DNA of 19,619 nucleotides, from NCBI GenBank assembly GCA_903888395.1, contig CAISTO010000228.1:1-19619 (forward strand), given 5' to 3'. The translations under genes were made by a program, and so were the position numbers. This DNA comes from an uncultured Bacteroidota bacterium (GTDB lineage: Bacteria > Bacteroidota > Bacteroidia > UKL13-3). Of the stretch, positions 1 through 7,758 are shown one piece after another (positions within the stretch are counted from its first letter, which is position 1; every line of letters begins with the position of its first letter). The notes beneath the pieces are model-generated. The model saw nothing but the letters and a program-made list of their open reading frames with translations, had not been told where the DNA came from and made no database searches.

Positions 1-126
1 AAAAAAAAATTATGTTAAAATAGAATCAATAAAAAAATCATGTGTAATTGTGAAATATTTCAATAAAAAATGTACATGATTTAATCAAAAGTATTATTGT
101 TGCACGCAATTTATATTAAACAATAA

Positions 127-918
127 ATGAGTGCTGAAAACATGTACGAAAACATATTAACCGAACTAAAAAACAATATTTTTTACATTACAATTAACCG
201 TGAGGTAAAATTAAATGCTTTAAATATTCAAACACTTTCCGAAATTAAAAATGCTATATTAAGCATCTATGATAATGGCGAAGTAAGAGGAGTAATTCTA
301 ACAGGTAGTGGTAAAAAAGCATTTGCTGCTGGTGCCGACATAGCTGAATTTGCTGATTTTAACGTAGAGCAAGGAACTAAATTAAGTGCAGATGGACACA
401 TCGTATTACGTGCCATTGAAAACTGTCCAAAGCCTGTAATTGCTGCGGTAAATGGATTTGCACTTGGTGGTGGAAATGAATTAGCCATGAGTTGCCACAT
501 GCGTGTAGCCGCTGAAAATGCTAAATTTGGACAACCAGAAGTTAACCTAGGACTTACTCCTGGTTATGCAGGAACACAACGTTTGCCTCAATTAATTGGC
601 CGCGGAAAAGCATTAGAATATTTAATGACAGCCGATATCATAGACGCGCAAACTGCTTTAAGTTTAGGTTTGGTAAACCATGTAGTTCCTGCTGAAAATT
701 TAATAGAAAAATGTGAAGAAATTTTAAATAAAATAAAAACTAAATCCCCTTTAGCCATTGCCAGTGTTATTCTTTGCGTAAATGCACATTACGAAAAACG
801 TGCTGATGGAAATGAATTAGAAGTCAATGAATTTGGTAACTTTTTTGGTAGCGAAGATTTCATAGAAGGCACCAAAGCTTTTATGGAACGTAGGCCTGCA
901 AATTTTAAAGGGAACTAA
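127..918 (+). CDS. Enoyl-CoA hydratase/isomerase (crotonase) family protein
   Basis: A 263-residue single-domain crotonase, the usual family length, predicted to be cytosolic and to hydrate 2-enoyl-CoA thioesters. The oxyanion-hole segments are visible as AAGADI (67-72) and FALGGGNELA (111-120). Both glutamates used by true hydratases are present: E118 in GGNEL and E138 in FGQPEVNLG. This favours hydratase over family members that lost one acid. The chain-length preference cannot be read from sequence; 3-hydroxybutyryl-CoA dehydratase is a reasonable alternative name. The start at 127 is the longest; an in-frame ATG at 142 (MYENIL) resembles the usual family N-terminus and may be the real start. 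The gene stands alone, with AT-rich sequence and no clear gene upstream (1-126) and a hairpin terminator directly downstream. A weak promoter-like TATTATTG lies at 92-99. Confidence 0.93.
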   Translation: MSAENMYENILTELKNNIFYITINREVKLNALNIQTLSEIKNAILSIYDNGEVRGVILTGSGKKAFAAGADIAEFADFNVEQGTKLSADGHIVLRAIENCPKPVIAAVNGFALGGGNELAMSCHMRVAAENAKFGQPEVNLGLTPGYAGTQRLPQLIGRGKALEYLMTADIIDAQTALSLGLVNHVVPAENLIEKCEEILNKIKTKSPLAIASVILCVNAHYEKRADGNELEVNEFGNFFGSEDFIEGTKAFMERRPANFKGN

Positions 919-931
919 AATTATATTCAAC

Positions 932-959
932 AAAAAAGCCACTTTAAAGTGGCTTTTTT
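932..959 (+). terminator. Rho-independent terminator after the enoyl-CoA hydratase gene
   Basis: A perfect 14-bp inverted repeat (arms 932-945 and 946-959; core GCCACTTTAAAGTGGC) begins 14 nt after the stop codon and is flanked by A-runs on the left and T-runs on the right. It can therefore terminate transcription in both directions, which also insulates it from the minus-strand remnant to its right. Confidence 0.88.
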
Positions 960-960
960 A

Positions 961-1030
961 TTATGAAGTTTTCCAATACCACTCTTCAGTTTTTATTTCC
1001 GATTCTCTTTGGTACCAATAATCTTTGACT
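961..1030 (-). pseudogene. 3' remnant of a paralogue of the 126-aa small gene
   Basis: Read on the minus strand, this stretch encodes VKDYWYQRESEIKTEEWYWK followed by two more residues and a TAA at 961-963. It closely matches the last 20 residues of the intact gene at 2403-2783. The 57-bp core (971-1027 against 2410-2466) has only 4 mismatches by eye: two are synonymous and two fall in one codon, giving a Thr/Ser change. There is no start codon, and an in-frame stop lies just upstream, so only the C-terminal end of a former gene remains. The mild, mostly silent divergence suggests both copies were once coding (inference). Confidence 0.75.
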
Positions 1031-1031
1031 A

Positions 1032-1054
1032 TTTTCAATTTTTACAGTTTAAAA
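1032..1054. repeat. Left copy of a 23-bp direct repeat bracketing the Fic gene
   Basis: The sequence TTTTCAATTTTT-AC-AGTTTAAAA matches 2336-2358 except for two adjacent bases (AC here, GA there). Looser similarity, AAATTGTAAA followed by TGAT, continues beyond both copies with a gap of about 12 nt. The two copies enclose the Fic gene with its promoter. AT-rich composition makes chance similarity possible, but the length argues for a duplication or insertion footprint. Confidence 0.55.
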
Positions 1055-1124
1055 TTAAATTGTAAATTTGATGTGTAAGAGCGAAGAAAATTTAAAAATT
1101 TGTTCCCATACGGTGAAAAAACAA

Positions 1125-1154
1125 TTTATTCACCGCAAATATGCGGTGAATAAA
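1125..1154. promoter_or_regulatory. Perfect palindromic operator upstream of the Fic gene
   Basis: A perfect 13-bp inverted repeat, TTTATTCACCGCA (1125-1137) and TGCGGTGAATAAA (1142-1154), has a 4-nt centre. Related half-sites flank it: ATACGGTGAA at 1108-1117 resembles ATGCGGTGAA in the right arm, and CCGCAAAT occurs at both 1133-1140 and 1166-1173. The cluster covers the position expected for the -33 element and overlaps the start of the -7 promoter region, the usual geometry for repression. The obvious candidate regulator is the winged-helix domain at the C-terminus of the Fic protein itself (inference). Confidence 0.7.
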
Positions 1155-1157
1155 TGA

Positions 1158-1165
1158 TATATTTG
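1158..1165 (+). promoter_or_regulatory. Bacteroidota-type promoter -7 box for the Fic gene
   Basis: TATATTTG is an exact match to the TAnnTTTG -7 consensus known in Bacteroidota. It lies 20 nt before the ATG at 1186. No exact TTTG is seen at the -33 position, where the palindrome lies instead. Confidence 0.65.
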
Positions 1166-1185
1166 CCGCAAATTAGTTTTAGAGA

Positions 1186-2292
1186 ATGGCAAAATACATT
1201 TATGAGCATAAAAACTGGACAGCGTTTACTTGGCAAGAACAATCCATAAATTCTGTGTTTGGCGAAGTTCGCCTAATGCAAGGTAAAATCATTGGTCAAA
1301 TGAATGCTTTGGGTTTTTCAACCAAAGAAGAAGCCACGCTTAATGCATTAACCTTAGACGTAGTAAAATCATCTGAAATAGAAGGCGAATTGCTTAACTA
1401 CGACCAAGTGCGTTCATCTATAGCAAGGCGTTTGGGTATCAATACCGCTGGACTTGAGCAGAGTAGCCGAAACATAGAAGGCATAGTAGAAATGATGCTT
1501 GATGCTACCCAAAGATACCAATTACCATTGACCGAAAAACGATTGTTTGGTTGGCACGCAGCACTTTTTCCTACTGGACACAGCGGTCCTTATGAAATAG
1601 AAGTTGGAAAATATCGTACAGGTAAAATGCAAATAGTTTCGGGTGCAATGGGTAAAGAAAAAGTGCATTACGAAGCTATAAAACCCGAATTGGTGAAAAT
1701 AGAAATGGACAAGTTTTTAGATTGGTTTAACCATGACAATCGTCTTGATCCAGTTTTAAAAGCTGCCATCGCACACTTTTGGTTTATCATTATACATCCT
1801 TTTGATGATGGAAACGGTAGGATTGGCAGAGCAATAACTGATATGTTGCTAGCTCAAGCGGAAGGTAGTGGTGAACGTTTTTACAGTATGTCGAGTCAAA
1901 TTTTATTGGAACGTAAACGCTATTACGAAATATTGCAAAAAGTACAACACAGTACAAGCGACATTACCGAATGGCTTGAATGGTTTTTAAATTGCCTAAA
2001 AAATGCAATGCTTGCCACCGAAAACACCACACAAAGAATATTACATAAAGCCCAATTTTGGAAGTTGCATGAACACACATCTTTGCATGAACGTCAACGC
2101 TTAATGCTCAACAAAATGATTGATGGTTTTGAAGGCAAATTGCAAACCTCAAAATGGGCAAAAATTACCAAAACATCTACCGACACTGCCTTACGAGATA
2201 TCAAAGACTTAGTGAATAAAGGCATATTACAGCAAACAAACGAAGGAGGACGAAGTGCCAATTATGAATTAGTGGAGTTTAATTTAGAATAA
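1186..2292 (+). CDS. Fic family protein with N-terminal DUF4172-like and C-terminal winged-helix regions
   Basis: A 368-residue protein predicted to transfer AMP (or another nucleotide moiety) to a hydroxyl group of a target protein. The Fic signature HPFDDGNGRIGR is complete at 204-215 and contains the catalytic histidine H204. An inhibitory-helix motif of the form S/T-x-x-x-E-G/N is seen at 62-67 (SSEIEG). It lies N-terminal to the core, as in class II Fic proteins, so E66 would hold the enzyme in a self-inhibited state. Residues 1 to about 80 look like the DUF4172 region common in such proteins. Residues of about 300-365, including STDTALRDIKDLVNKGILQQ, look like a winged helix that could bind DNA. 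The target is unknown. No partner antitoxin gene adjoins it, consistent with built-in inhibition. It has its own promoter and operator and lies between direct repeats, so it may have arrived horizontally. Confidence 0.93.
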   Translation: MAKYIYEHKNWTAFTWQEQSINSVFGEVRLMQGKIIGQMNALGFSTKEEATLNALTLDVVKSSEIEGELLNYDQVRSSIARRLGINTAGLEQSSRNIEGIVEMMLDATQRYQLPLTEKRLFGWHAALFPTGHSGPYEIEVGKYRTGKMQIVSGAMGKEKVHYEAIKPELVKIEMDKFLDWFNHDNRLDPVLKAAIAHFWFIIIHPFDDGNGRIGRAITDMLLAQAEGSGERFYSMSSQILLERKRYYEILQKVQHSTSDITEWLEWFLNCLKNAMLATENTTQRILHKAQFWKLHEHTSLHERQRLMLNKMIDGFEGKLQTSKWAKITKTSTDTALRDIKDLVNKGILQQTNEGGRSANYELVEFNLE

Positions 2293-2335
2293 ACGTTCCT
2301 GTTTCATTATTCTATTATAACAATTTTATTAGGTT

Positions 2336-2358
2336 TTTTCAATTTTTGAAGTTTAAAA
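2336..2358. repeat. Right copy of the 23-bp direct repeat bracketing the Fic gene
   Basis: This partner of 1032-1054 differs at two adjacent bases. It starts 43 nt after the Fic stop codon and is followed by the 3' end of the intact 126-aa gene. On the left side, the same repeat adjoins the 3' remnant of that gene's paralogue. Confidence 0.55.
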
Positions 2359-2402
2359 AAACAAGTGGTGCAAAATTGTAAAATGATCGCGTTTGGTATT
2401 CA

Positions 2403-2783
2403 TTACCCCTTCCAATACCATTCTTCGGTTTTTATTTCAGTTTCTCTTTGGTACCAATAATCTTTGGTTACTACTTGTCCTGATTCTATTTTTAGTTCGC
2501 GGTTAAACACTGCGTTGACGGGGCTAAACGACACATCAGTTACGCCAACAGTAAAAGTGGTTGGTGTAGCAGGTTCAGCAATTTCGGGTACAGTTTCACC
2601 ATCCGCAACGGCTGGTTTTGGTGCGGACTTTGGTGGCGGACTTGGAACTACTACCACCGTAAATTTATTTAATTCCAATAATTGTTTTAAAAAATCAACA
2701 CGGGCTTGCGAGCAATTTTTTTCTACAATGGCACATTTTATTTCGCCAAGATCTTCAAAAGTATGTGTTGCATTTAGTGCCAT
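2403..2783 (-). CDS. Conserved-looking hypothetical protein, 126 aa, with a Pro/Ala-rich linker
   Basis: I do not recognise a named family. Three parts can be seen. An N-terminal segment (1-46) has alternating helix- and strand-like stretches and two cysteines (C17, C24). A Pro/Ala-rich linker spans about 47-75 (PSPPPKSAPKP). A C-terminal segment (77-126) is rich in Tyr and Trp and ends in TEEWYWKG. There is no signal peptide or membrane helix, so it is probably cytosolic. The C-terminal end is duplicated as a remnant at 961-1030, with mainly silent changes, which supports this being a real coding frame. It lies on the same strand as the nuo operon, 113 nt downstream of nuoN, with the REP-like repeat between them; whether it is co-transcribed is unclear. 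An overlapping plus-strand frame (2464-2814) is rejected in its favour. Confidence 0.7.
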   Translation of the reverse strand: MALNATHTFEDLGEIKCAIVEKNCSQARVDFLKQLLELNKFTVVVVPSPPPKSAPKPAVADGETVPEIAEPATPTTFTVGVTDVSFSPVNAVFNRELKIESGQVVTKDYWYQRETEIKTEEWYWKG

Positions 2784-2830
2784 TTCTTATTTAGTTTATT
2801 GGTTATTTATTTAGTTTTTTTCAAATTCAT

Positions 2831-2893
2831 TTCGATAAGCTCAATGACCGCTCGATGGCTCAATGACCGTAAGCGGATGCTGAGCTTGTCGAA
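2831..2893. repeat. REP-like inverted repeat after nuoN
   Basis: The arms TTCGATAAGCTCA (2831-2843) and TGAGCTTGTCGAA (2881-2893) pair over 13 bp with one G·T wobble. Between them, GCTCAATGACCG occurs twice (first copy at about 2839, second at about 2858). Palindromes built on TTCGACAAGCTCA are common dispersed intergenic elements in Bacteroidota genomes, to my knowledge. It sits 3 nt beyond the nuoN stop codon, where it could stabilise or terminate the operon transcript. Confidence 0.75.
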
Positions 2894-2896
2894 GCA

Positions 2897-4300
2897 TTAC
2901 ATTAACGAGTTTATATAATCATATAATACGCTTGCAAATCCAGTGAATATAATGCCTGCCATACAGATGTATAATGCTATTTTTGAATATAAATTACTTT
3001 CTATTTTTTCAATGGGTGATTCGTTTTCATCTACAAAAATGGCTTTTACCACACGTAAATAATAATACAGTGAAACTACCATATTTAAAACCGCAATGAT
3101 AATTAACACATAATTTCCTTTACTAGCTCCGGCAGTTACCAAAAACATTTTTCCAAAGAAACCCGCGGTAGGTGGAATTCCAGCCAATGAAAACAATGCA
3201 ATGGTTATAATCCAACTCAATGTTTTATTGTTTTTATAAAATCCTTTAAAGTCACTGATATTTTCTTTTTCAGTTTGCGCAGCTACCAAAGCTATAACTC
3301 CAAATGCGCCTAAATTAGAGAAGATATAAACGATTAAAAAGTAAACGCTAGCACTTACTCCCATGGCAGTTCCCGATGAGATGCCTAATAGAATAAATCC
3401 AACTTGAGAGATAGATGAAAATGCTAAAAATCGTTTGATATTATTTTGTCTAATGGCAAAAAGATTTCCAATTGTAATGGTAAGAACAATGGTTAAAAAC
3501 AACATATTGTACCAAACATTTGGTACGTTTTGAAACAAAGGATTCAACACTGATATGAAAACAAAAACCATGGCTGCTTTTGAAATTACCGATAAATAAG
3601 CAGTGACTGGAACGGGCGCACCTTCATAAACATCGGCTGTCCATAAATGAAATGGAACGGCTGAAAGTTTAAATGCAAATCCTGTAAACACAAATATTAA
3701 TGCTAAAATTTGTAAAGGATTATTGGTAATTAAAGTTGGTAATTCAGCAAAATTTAAAGTGCCTGTTGTTCCATAAACCAATGAAATTCCAAACAACATA
3801 ATACAAGAAGCAAAAGCCGATGAAAGTATCATTTTTACAGCTGCTTCCGATGATTTTATTTTTTCTAAATCAAAGTTTACAATGGCTGCTAACGGAATAG
3901 AAGCCAATTCTAATCCAAGGAAAAACATTAAGAAATTTCCGCTTGAAACCATGAAAAACATACCCAATAAAGTAGTCAATAGGAGTATGTAAAATTCTAT
4001 AACATGCTTATGGTTTTTAAGCCATTCATAAGCTTGTAACGAAATAATAAGTGTTCCAAAATTAAGGATATTTTTTTCTAAAGAAATCAAACCATTGGTA
4101 TGGTACATGTCGCTAAATAAAGTTCCTGTAGTATTGCCAATAAAGCCTAACAAAAAGTTGATGAGCAATAAAAAATTAGCCAAGTGAATGATTGAACTAT
4201 TTTTGTTCATTCCATCCGAAACCTTTATAATTAACAGAATAAAGATGATGAACGTTAAGCTCAGTTCGGGTTTTAACAATATGAAAAAGTCTGTATTCAT
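2897..4300 (-). CDS. nuoN: NADH-quinone oxidoreductase subunit N (complex I, membrane arm)
   Basis: An antiporter-like proton-pumping subunit of complex I, with about 14 hydrophobic segments. I place the start at 4300 (MNTDFFILL, 467 residues), one base after the nuoM stop codon. A longer frame from 4327 would add nine polar residues (MREEQLVIK) and overlap nuoM by 26 bp. With the shorter start, the key proton-channel residues are E131 in GLELASIP and K211 in FAFKLSAVPFHLW, both matching the conserved Glu of TM5 and Lys of TM7 in this family. The motif VYEGAPVPVTAYLS is typical of NuoN. It is the last nuo gene of the operon and is followed by a REP-like inverted repeat. Confidence 0.96.
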   Translation of the reverse strand: MNTDFFILLKPELSLTFIIFILLIIKVSDGMNKNSSIIHLANFLLLINFLLGFIGNTTGTLFSDMYHTNGLISLEKNILNFGTLIISLQAYEWLKNHKHVIEFYILLLTTLLGMFFMVSSGNFLMFFLGLELASIPLAAIVNFDLEKIKSSEAAVKMILSSAFASCIMLFGISLVYGTTGTLNFAELPTLITNNPLQILALIFVFTGFAFKLSAVPFHLWTADVYEGAPVPVTAYLSVISKAAMVFVFISVLNPLFQNVPNVWYNMLFLTIVLTITIGNLFAIRQNNIKRFLAFSSISQVGFILLGISSGTAMGVSASVYFLIVYIFSNLGAFGVIALVAAQTEKENISDFKGFYKNNKTLSWIITIALFSLAGIPPTAGFFGKMFLVTAGASKGNYVLIIIAVLNMVVSLYYYLRVVKAIFVDENESPIEKIESNLYSKIALYICMAGIIFTGFASVLYDYINSLM

Positions 4301-4301
4301 T

Positions 4302-5810
4302 TTAATTACCAATTGCTCCTCTCGCAATGTTTTCCATGATTATTTGTGTATCGGGTGAAATGATATTGATTAACCAAAATGGTGCTAATCCAATAGAAAG
4401 AATGGCAAATATTAACAATACTGAAGCCATTTTTTCGTTCCAAGTTGCATCTTTTAAATGATTGAAATGTTCGTTTTTTATTGGTCCCATAATGGCACTT
4501 CCTGCAGCGCGTAAAATATAAACAGCGGTTACCACAATAGATGCAGCGGCAAGTATGGTAGCTATTCTATGAAAAGCATCTGGTTGCTGCCAAGCGCCAA
4601 CAAAAACTACCATTTCCGATACAAATCCGCTAAAGCCAGGTAAGCCTAATGAACATAAACCAGCAATAATAAATACCGAAGAAAGAAAAGGAATTGTTTT
4701 CAATAATCCGCCTAATTCTTTTATTTGTCGGGTATGTGTTCGTTCGTAAATCATGCCAATGGCACCAAAGAAAAGGGCTGTCATTAAACCATGAGAAACC
4801 ATTTGCATCACGGCTCCAATCAAAGCGGTTTTGGTTAACATGCCAATTCCTAATAATATAAATCCACAATGACTTACCGATGAATAAGCATTGATATACT
4901 TCAAATCTTTTTGCATTAAAGTGGCAAAAGCACCATAAATAATGGCAATGGTTGCTAATAAAACTATGATCCAAGAATAATGTTGCGCAGCTTCAGGCAT
5001 TAAATAAGTAGCTACTCTTAAACATCCGTAACCGCCTAATTTCATAGAGATTCCAGCTAAAAACATAGAAGCCGCAGTGGGTGCTGATGAATGTCCGTCA
5101 GGAACCCAAGTGTGAAAAGGAAACAATGCAGTAAATACACCAAAACCTACAAATAAGAACGGGAAAATAAATAATTGGGTTTCGTAAAGAATATGCATAT
5201 GAGCAATTTTTAGTAAATCCCAAGTATGAACGCCACCACCTATATCAGTATTGAAATAAGTAGCTAATAAACCAATTAACACCAAAGCCGATCCGCCCAT
5301 TAACATCAAAGCTAATTTCATGGCGCTGTATTCTTTTTTGCCGCTGCCCCAAATGGCTATCAATAAAAACTTTGGAATTACCGCTAATTCTAGGAAGAAG
5401 AACATGGTAAATAAATCCAATGAAATGAAGAATCCATAAGCCCCAACACTTAATAATAACAATAAAAAGAAAAACTCTTTGGTTAAAGTTTCTATTTTCC
5501 AAGAAATTAAAATCCCACAAGTAACTACAAATGCTGTTAGCATAATCATGATTACAGAAATACCATCAACGCCCACATAATATTCAATATTCATGGCACT
5601 GTACCAACTGTACCTAGCTTCAAAAAGCATTTGAGCAGTATTGCCCGCTGCACGTTCGCCATAGTATGAATACATAAGCAACGAAGCAATGGTTAGTTGA
5701 AGCAATGAACCAATTAAAGCGGTCCATTTTATCTGCGTTACGTTACGGCAAAACAATATTGCAAACGTAGTGAGCAGCGGAAAAATTACTAATATTGATA
5801 AATTCGTCAT
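4302..5810 (-). CDS. nuoM: NADH-quinone oxidoreductase subunit M (complex I, membrane arm)
   Basis: A 502-residue antiporter-like subunit with about 14 membrane segments. E141 in FFLELAVIPKF corresponds to the essential TM5 glutamate. The TM8 lysine is present as K257 in LAGISMKLGGYG. In the segment before PFHTWVPDGH (231-240), where E. coli NuoM has its TM7 lysine (GIKMPMVPFH, from memory), this protein reads GVFTALFPFH: the lysine position is F226. Apart from that, the PFHTWVPDGHSSAPTAAS block identifies it clearly as NuoM. The gene starts 11 nt after nuoL and ends one base before the preferred nuoN start, so it is translated as part of the same operon. Confidence 0.96.
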   Translation of the reverse strand: MTNLSILVIFPLLTTFAILFCRNVTQIKWTALIGSLLQLTIASLLMYSYYGERAAGNTAQMLFEARYSWYSAMNIEYYVGVDGISVIMIMLTAFVVTCGILISWKIETLTKEFFFLLLLLSVGAYGFFISLDLFTMFFFLELAVIPKFLLIAIWGSGKKEYSAMKLALMLMGGSALVLIGLLATYFNTDIGGGVHTWDLLKIAHMHILYETQLFIFPFLFVGFGVFTALFPFHTWVPDGHSSAPTAASMFLAGISMKLGGYGCLRVATYLMPEAAQHYSWIIVLLATIAIIYGAFATLMQKDLKYINAYSSVSHCGFILLGIGMLTKTALIGAVMQMVSHGLMTALFFGAIGMIYERTHTRQIKELGGLLKTIPFLSSVFIIAGLCSLGLPGFSGFVSEMVVFVGAWQQPDAFHRIATILAAASIVVTAVYILRAAGSAIMGPIKNEHFNHLKDATWNEKMASVLLIFAILSIGLAPFWLINIISPDTQIIMENIARGAIGN

Positions 5811-5821
5811 TCCTTAATTCT

Positions 5822-7750
5822 TTAGTTCCATAAATAAATAAACAACAACATAAACCCTAGCACTCCAACAAAAAAGTAACTTGCATATTGTTGCAATTTT
5901 CCTGACTGTAAACCTTTCATATTATCTGAAATTTGTGCTGTTGTATCAGCAAACAAATTCATTAAACCATCTACAATATTTTTGTCAATCCAAGCTGCGG
6001 GTTTCCCTATTAAATTGAAAATAACTTTTTGGGTAATGAATAAATACAATTCATCCATATAGAATTTTTTGTGAGCGGCTGTATATAATCCACCTAAAGA
6101 AGTGGCAATACTTTGTGGTTTATTATTTTCAGATTTGTATAAACTACTTGCCAATAAAATTCCTGCAACTGCTAAAGCAACTGGAGTTAAAGAAAACAAA
6201 TAATCAATATGAGTTTCTAAAGCTAATCCATCGGAAGTAACCAATGATGCAATTGGGAAAAAACCTGCAAATACCGCAAAAACTGCCAAAATAATCAAAG
6301 GTATTTTCATACTTAAAGTTCCTTCTCCATGTCCGTTTTCATGCACATGACTTTCTTTGCTCCAGAAAATAGAGAAGTATAACCTGAACATATAAAATGC
6401 TGTTAAACCTGAAGTAAATAATGCTACAAAAAATACCATTTTATTGGAATGGAATGCTGCTAATAAAATTTCTTCTTTACTGAAAAATCCTGCAAAAGGA
6501 GGAATTCCCGCTATGGCTAAACAAGCAATTAAAAAAGTAATATGTGTAATAGGCATTAGTTTTCTCAACCCGCCCATGTCTTTCATTTCATTGCTATGCA
6601 CCAAATGAATGACTGCACCAGCACCTAAAAACAATAATGATTTAAAGAATGCATGTGTGAACAAATGAAACATAGAAGCCATGTATCCCAAACCGCCTTC
6701 GCCACCATGTTTGGCAACGCCTAACGAGAACATCATGTATCCAATTTGCGACATGGTAGAATAAGCCAAAACTCTTTTTATATCGGTTTGTGTGCAAGCT
6801 ATAATGGCGGCAAACAAAGCAGAAAATGCGCCCACATAAGTTACCACTGTTAAAGCAGCTGCATCAAAAGCGAAAATTGGGAATAAACGCGCTACTAAAA
6901 ATACACCTGCAACTACCATGGTTGCCGCATGAATTAAAGCGGAAACAGGCGTTGGACCTTCCATGGCATCGGGTAACCAAATATGAAATGGAAACATAGC
7001 CGATTTACCAGCACCACCCAAAAACACCAAAACTAATCCCCAAGTTAATGCGCTAATTCCAATAAACGAAGCACCGGCAGCATTTACAAAATAAGGAGAA
7101 GAAGCATCGGTTAAGCGAGAAATCAAAGTTCCAAAATCTAAAGTTTCGGCACTGTAAGCTAAAATCAAAATGCCAATTAAAAAACCTAAGTCGGCAAAAC
7201 GGGTAACAATGAATGCTTTTTTAGAAGCAGCCACGGCTGATGGTTTGTCGAAATAATAACCAATGAGTAAGAATGATGAAACGCCCACCAATTCCCAAAA
7301 CATATAAATTTGAAAAATATTTGACGATAAAACCAAACCAAGCATGGAGAAAGTAAACAAAGCAAGAAATGCATAATAAGTAGCAAAACGTTCTTCGCCT
7401 TTCATGTATCCCAAACTAAAAATATGTACCATGAGTGAAACAAAAGTTACCACCACTATCATCATCATAGCAATAGGATCAAGCATAATTCCCATATCGA
7501 TAGAAACCGCTGGTGTGAACTGAAGCCACGTATATTTTAAAGCAATAATGGGTTGGTAAATGCCATTTATTTTACCCGAAATAAAGAAATATTGGTAAGC
7601 AGTTACCAACGAAATAATGGTAGAAATGAGCAAGGAAATAGTTCCTATAATTCCAGCAAATGCACTTAAATATTTTCTGCCAAATAAACCTAAAACAACA
7701 AAGGTTGCTAGGGGTATAAGTGGAATTAATGCGATAGTATAGTTCGACAT
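5822..7750 (-). CDS. nuoL: NADH-quinone oxidoreductase subunit L (complex I, distal pump)
   Basis: At 642 residues this is the largest membrane-arm subunit. It is expected to pump protons and to carry the long lateral helix along the arm. Key residues visible are E153 in MFWELVGVSSFLLIGYYF and K249 in GGAGKSAMFPFHIWLPDAM. The latter continues into EGPTPVSALIHAATMVVAG, the hallmark of NuoL. The C-terminal part (from about 500) is hydrophobic with a long amphipathic stretch around 555-620 and a last membrane helix (about 621-640). This is consistent with the lateral helix and its anchoring helix. It starts 8 nt after nuoK. Confidence 0.97.
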   Translation of the reverse strand: MSNYTIALIPLIPLATFVVLGLFGRKYLSAFAGIIGTISLLISTIISLVTAYQYFFISGKINGIYQPIIALKYTWLQFTPAVSIDMGIMLDPIAMMMIVVVTFVSLMVHIFSLGYMKGEERFATYYAFLALFTFSMLGLVLSSNIFQIYMFWELVGVSSFLLIGYYFDKPSAVAASKKAFIVTRFADLGFLIGILILAYSAETLDFGTLISRLTDASSPYFVNAAGASFIGISALTWGLVLVFLGGAGKSAMFPFHIWLPDAMEGPTPVSALIHAATMVVAGVFLVARLFPIFAFDAAALTVVTYVGAFSALFAAIIACTQTDIKRVLAYSTMSQIGYMMFSLGVAKHGGEGGLGYMASMFHLFTHAFFKSLLFLGAGAVIHLVHSNEMKDMGGLRKLMPITHITFLIACLAIAGIPPFAGFFSKEEILLAAFHSNKMVFFVALFTSGLTAFYMFRLYFSIFWSKESHVHENGHGEGTLSMKIPLIILAVFAVFAGFFPIASLVTSDGLALETHIDYLFSLTPVALAVAGILLASSLYKSENNKPQSIATSLGGLYTAAHKKFYMDELYLFITQKVIFNLIGKPAAWIDKNIVDGLMNLFADTTAQISDNMKGLQSGKLQQYASYFFVGVLGFMLLFIYLWN

Positions 7751-7758
7751 ATCTTTAG

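Noticed and set aside
267..500. Minus-strand open frame of 77 codons inside the enoyl-CoA hydratase gene
   Set aside because: It is the mirror of a strongly conserved coding frame and has no recognisable protein pattern or promoter.
1186..2292. Fic gene as the toxin half of a two-gene toxin-antitoxin pair
   Set aside because: No small antitoxin gene adjoins it, and the inhibitory S-x-x-x-E-G motif is within the protein itself (62-67).
2464..2814. Plus-strand open frame of 116 codons over the 126-aa gene
   Set aside because: The minus-strand frame has a duplicated tail with mostly silent differences, showing that it is the coding one; the plus frame is low-complexity Ser/Thr/Gly.
4301..4327. 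Longer nuoN start giving an N-terminus MREEQLVIK
   Set aside because: It would overlap nuoM by 26 bp and place a polar stretch before the first membrane helix, while the ATG at 4300 follows the nuoM stop by one base.
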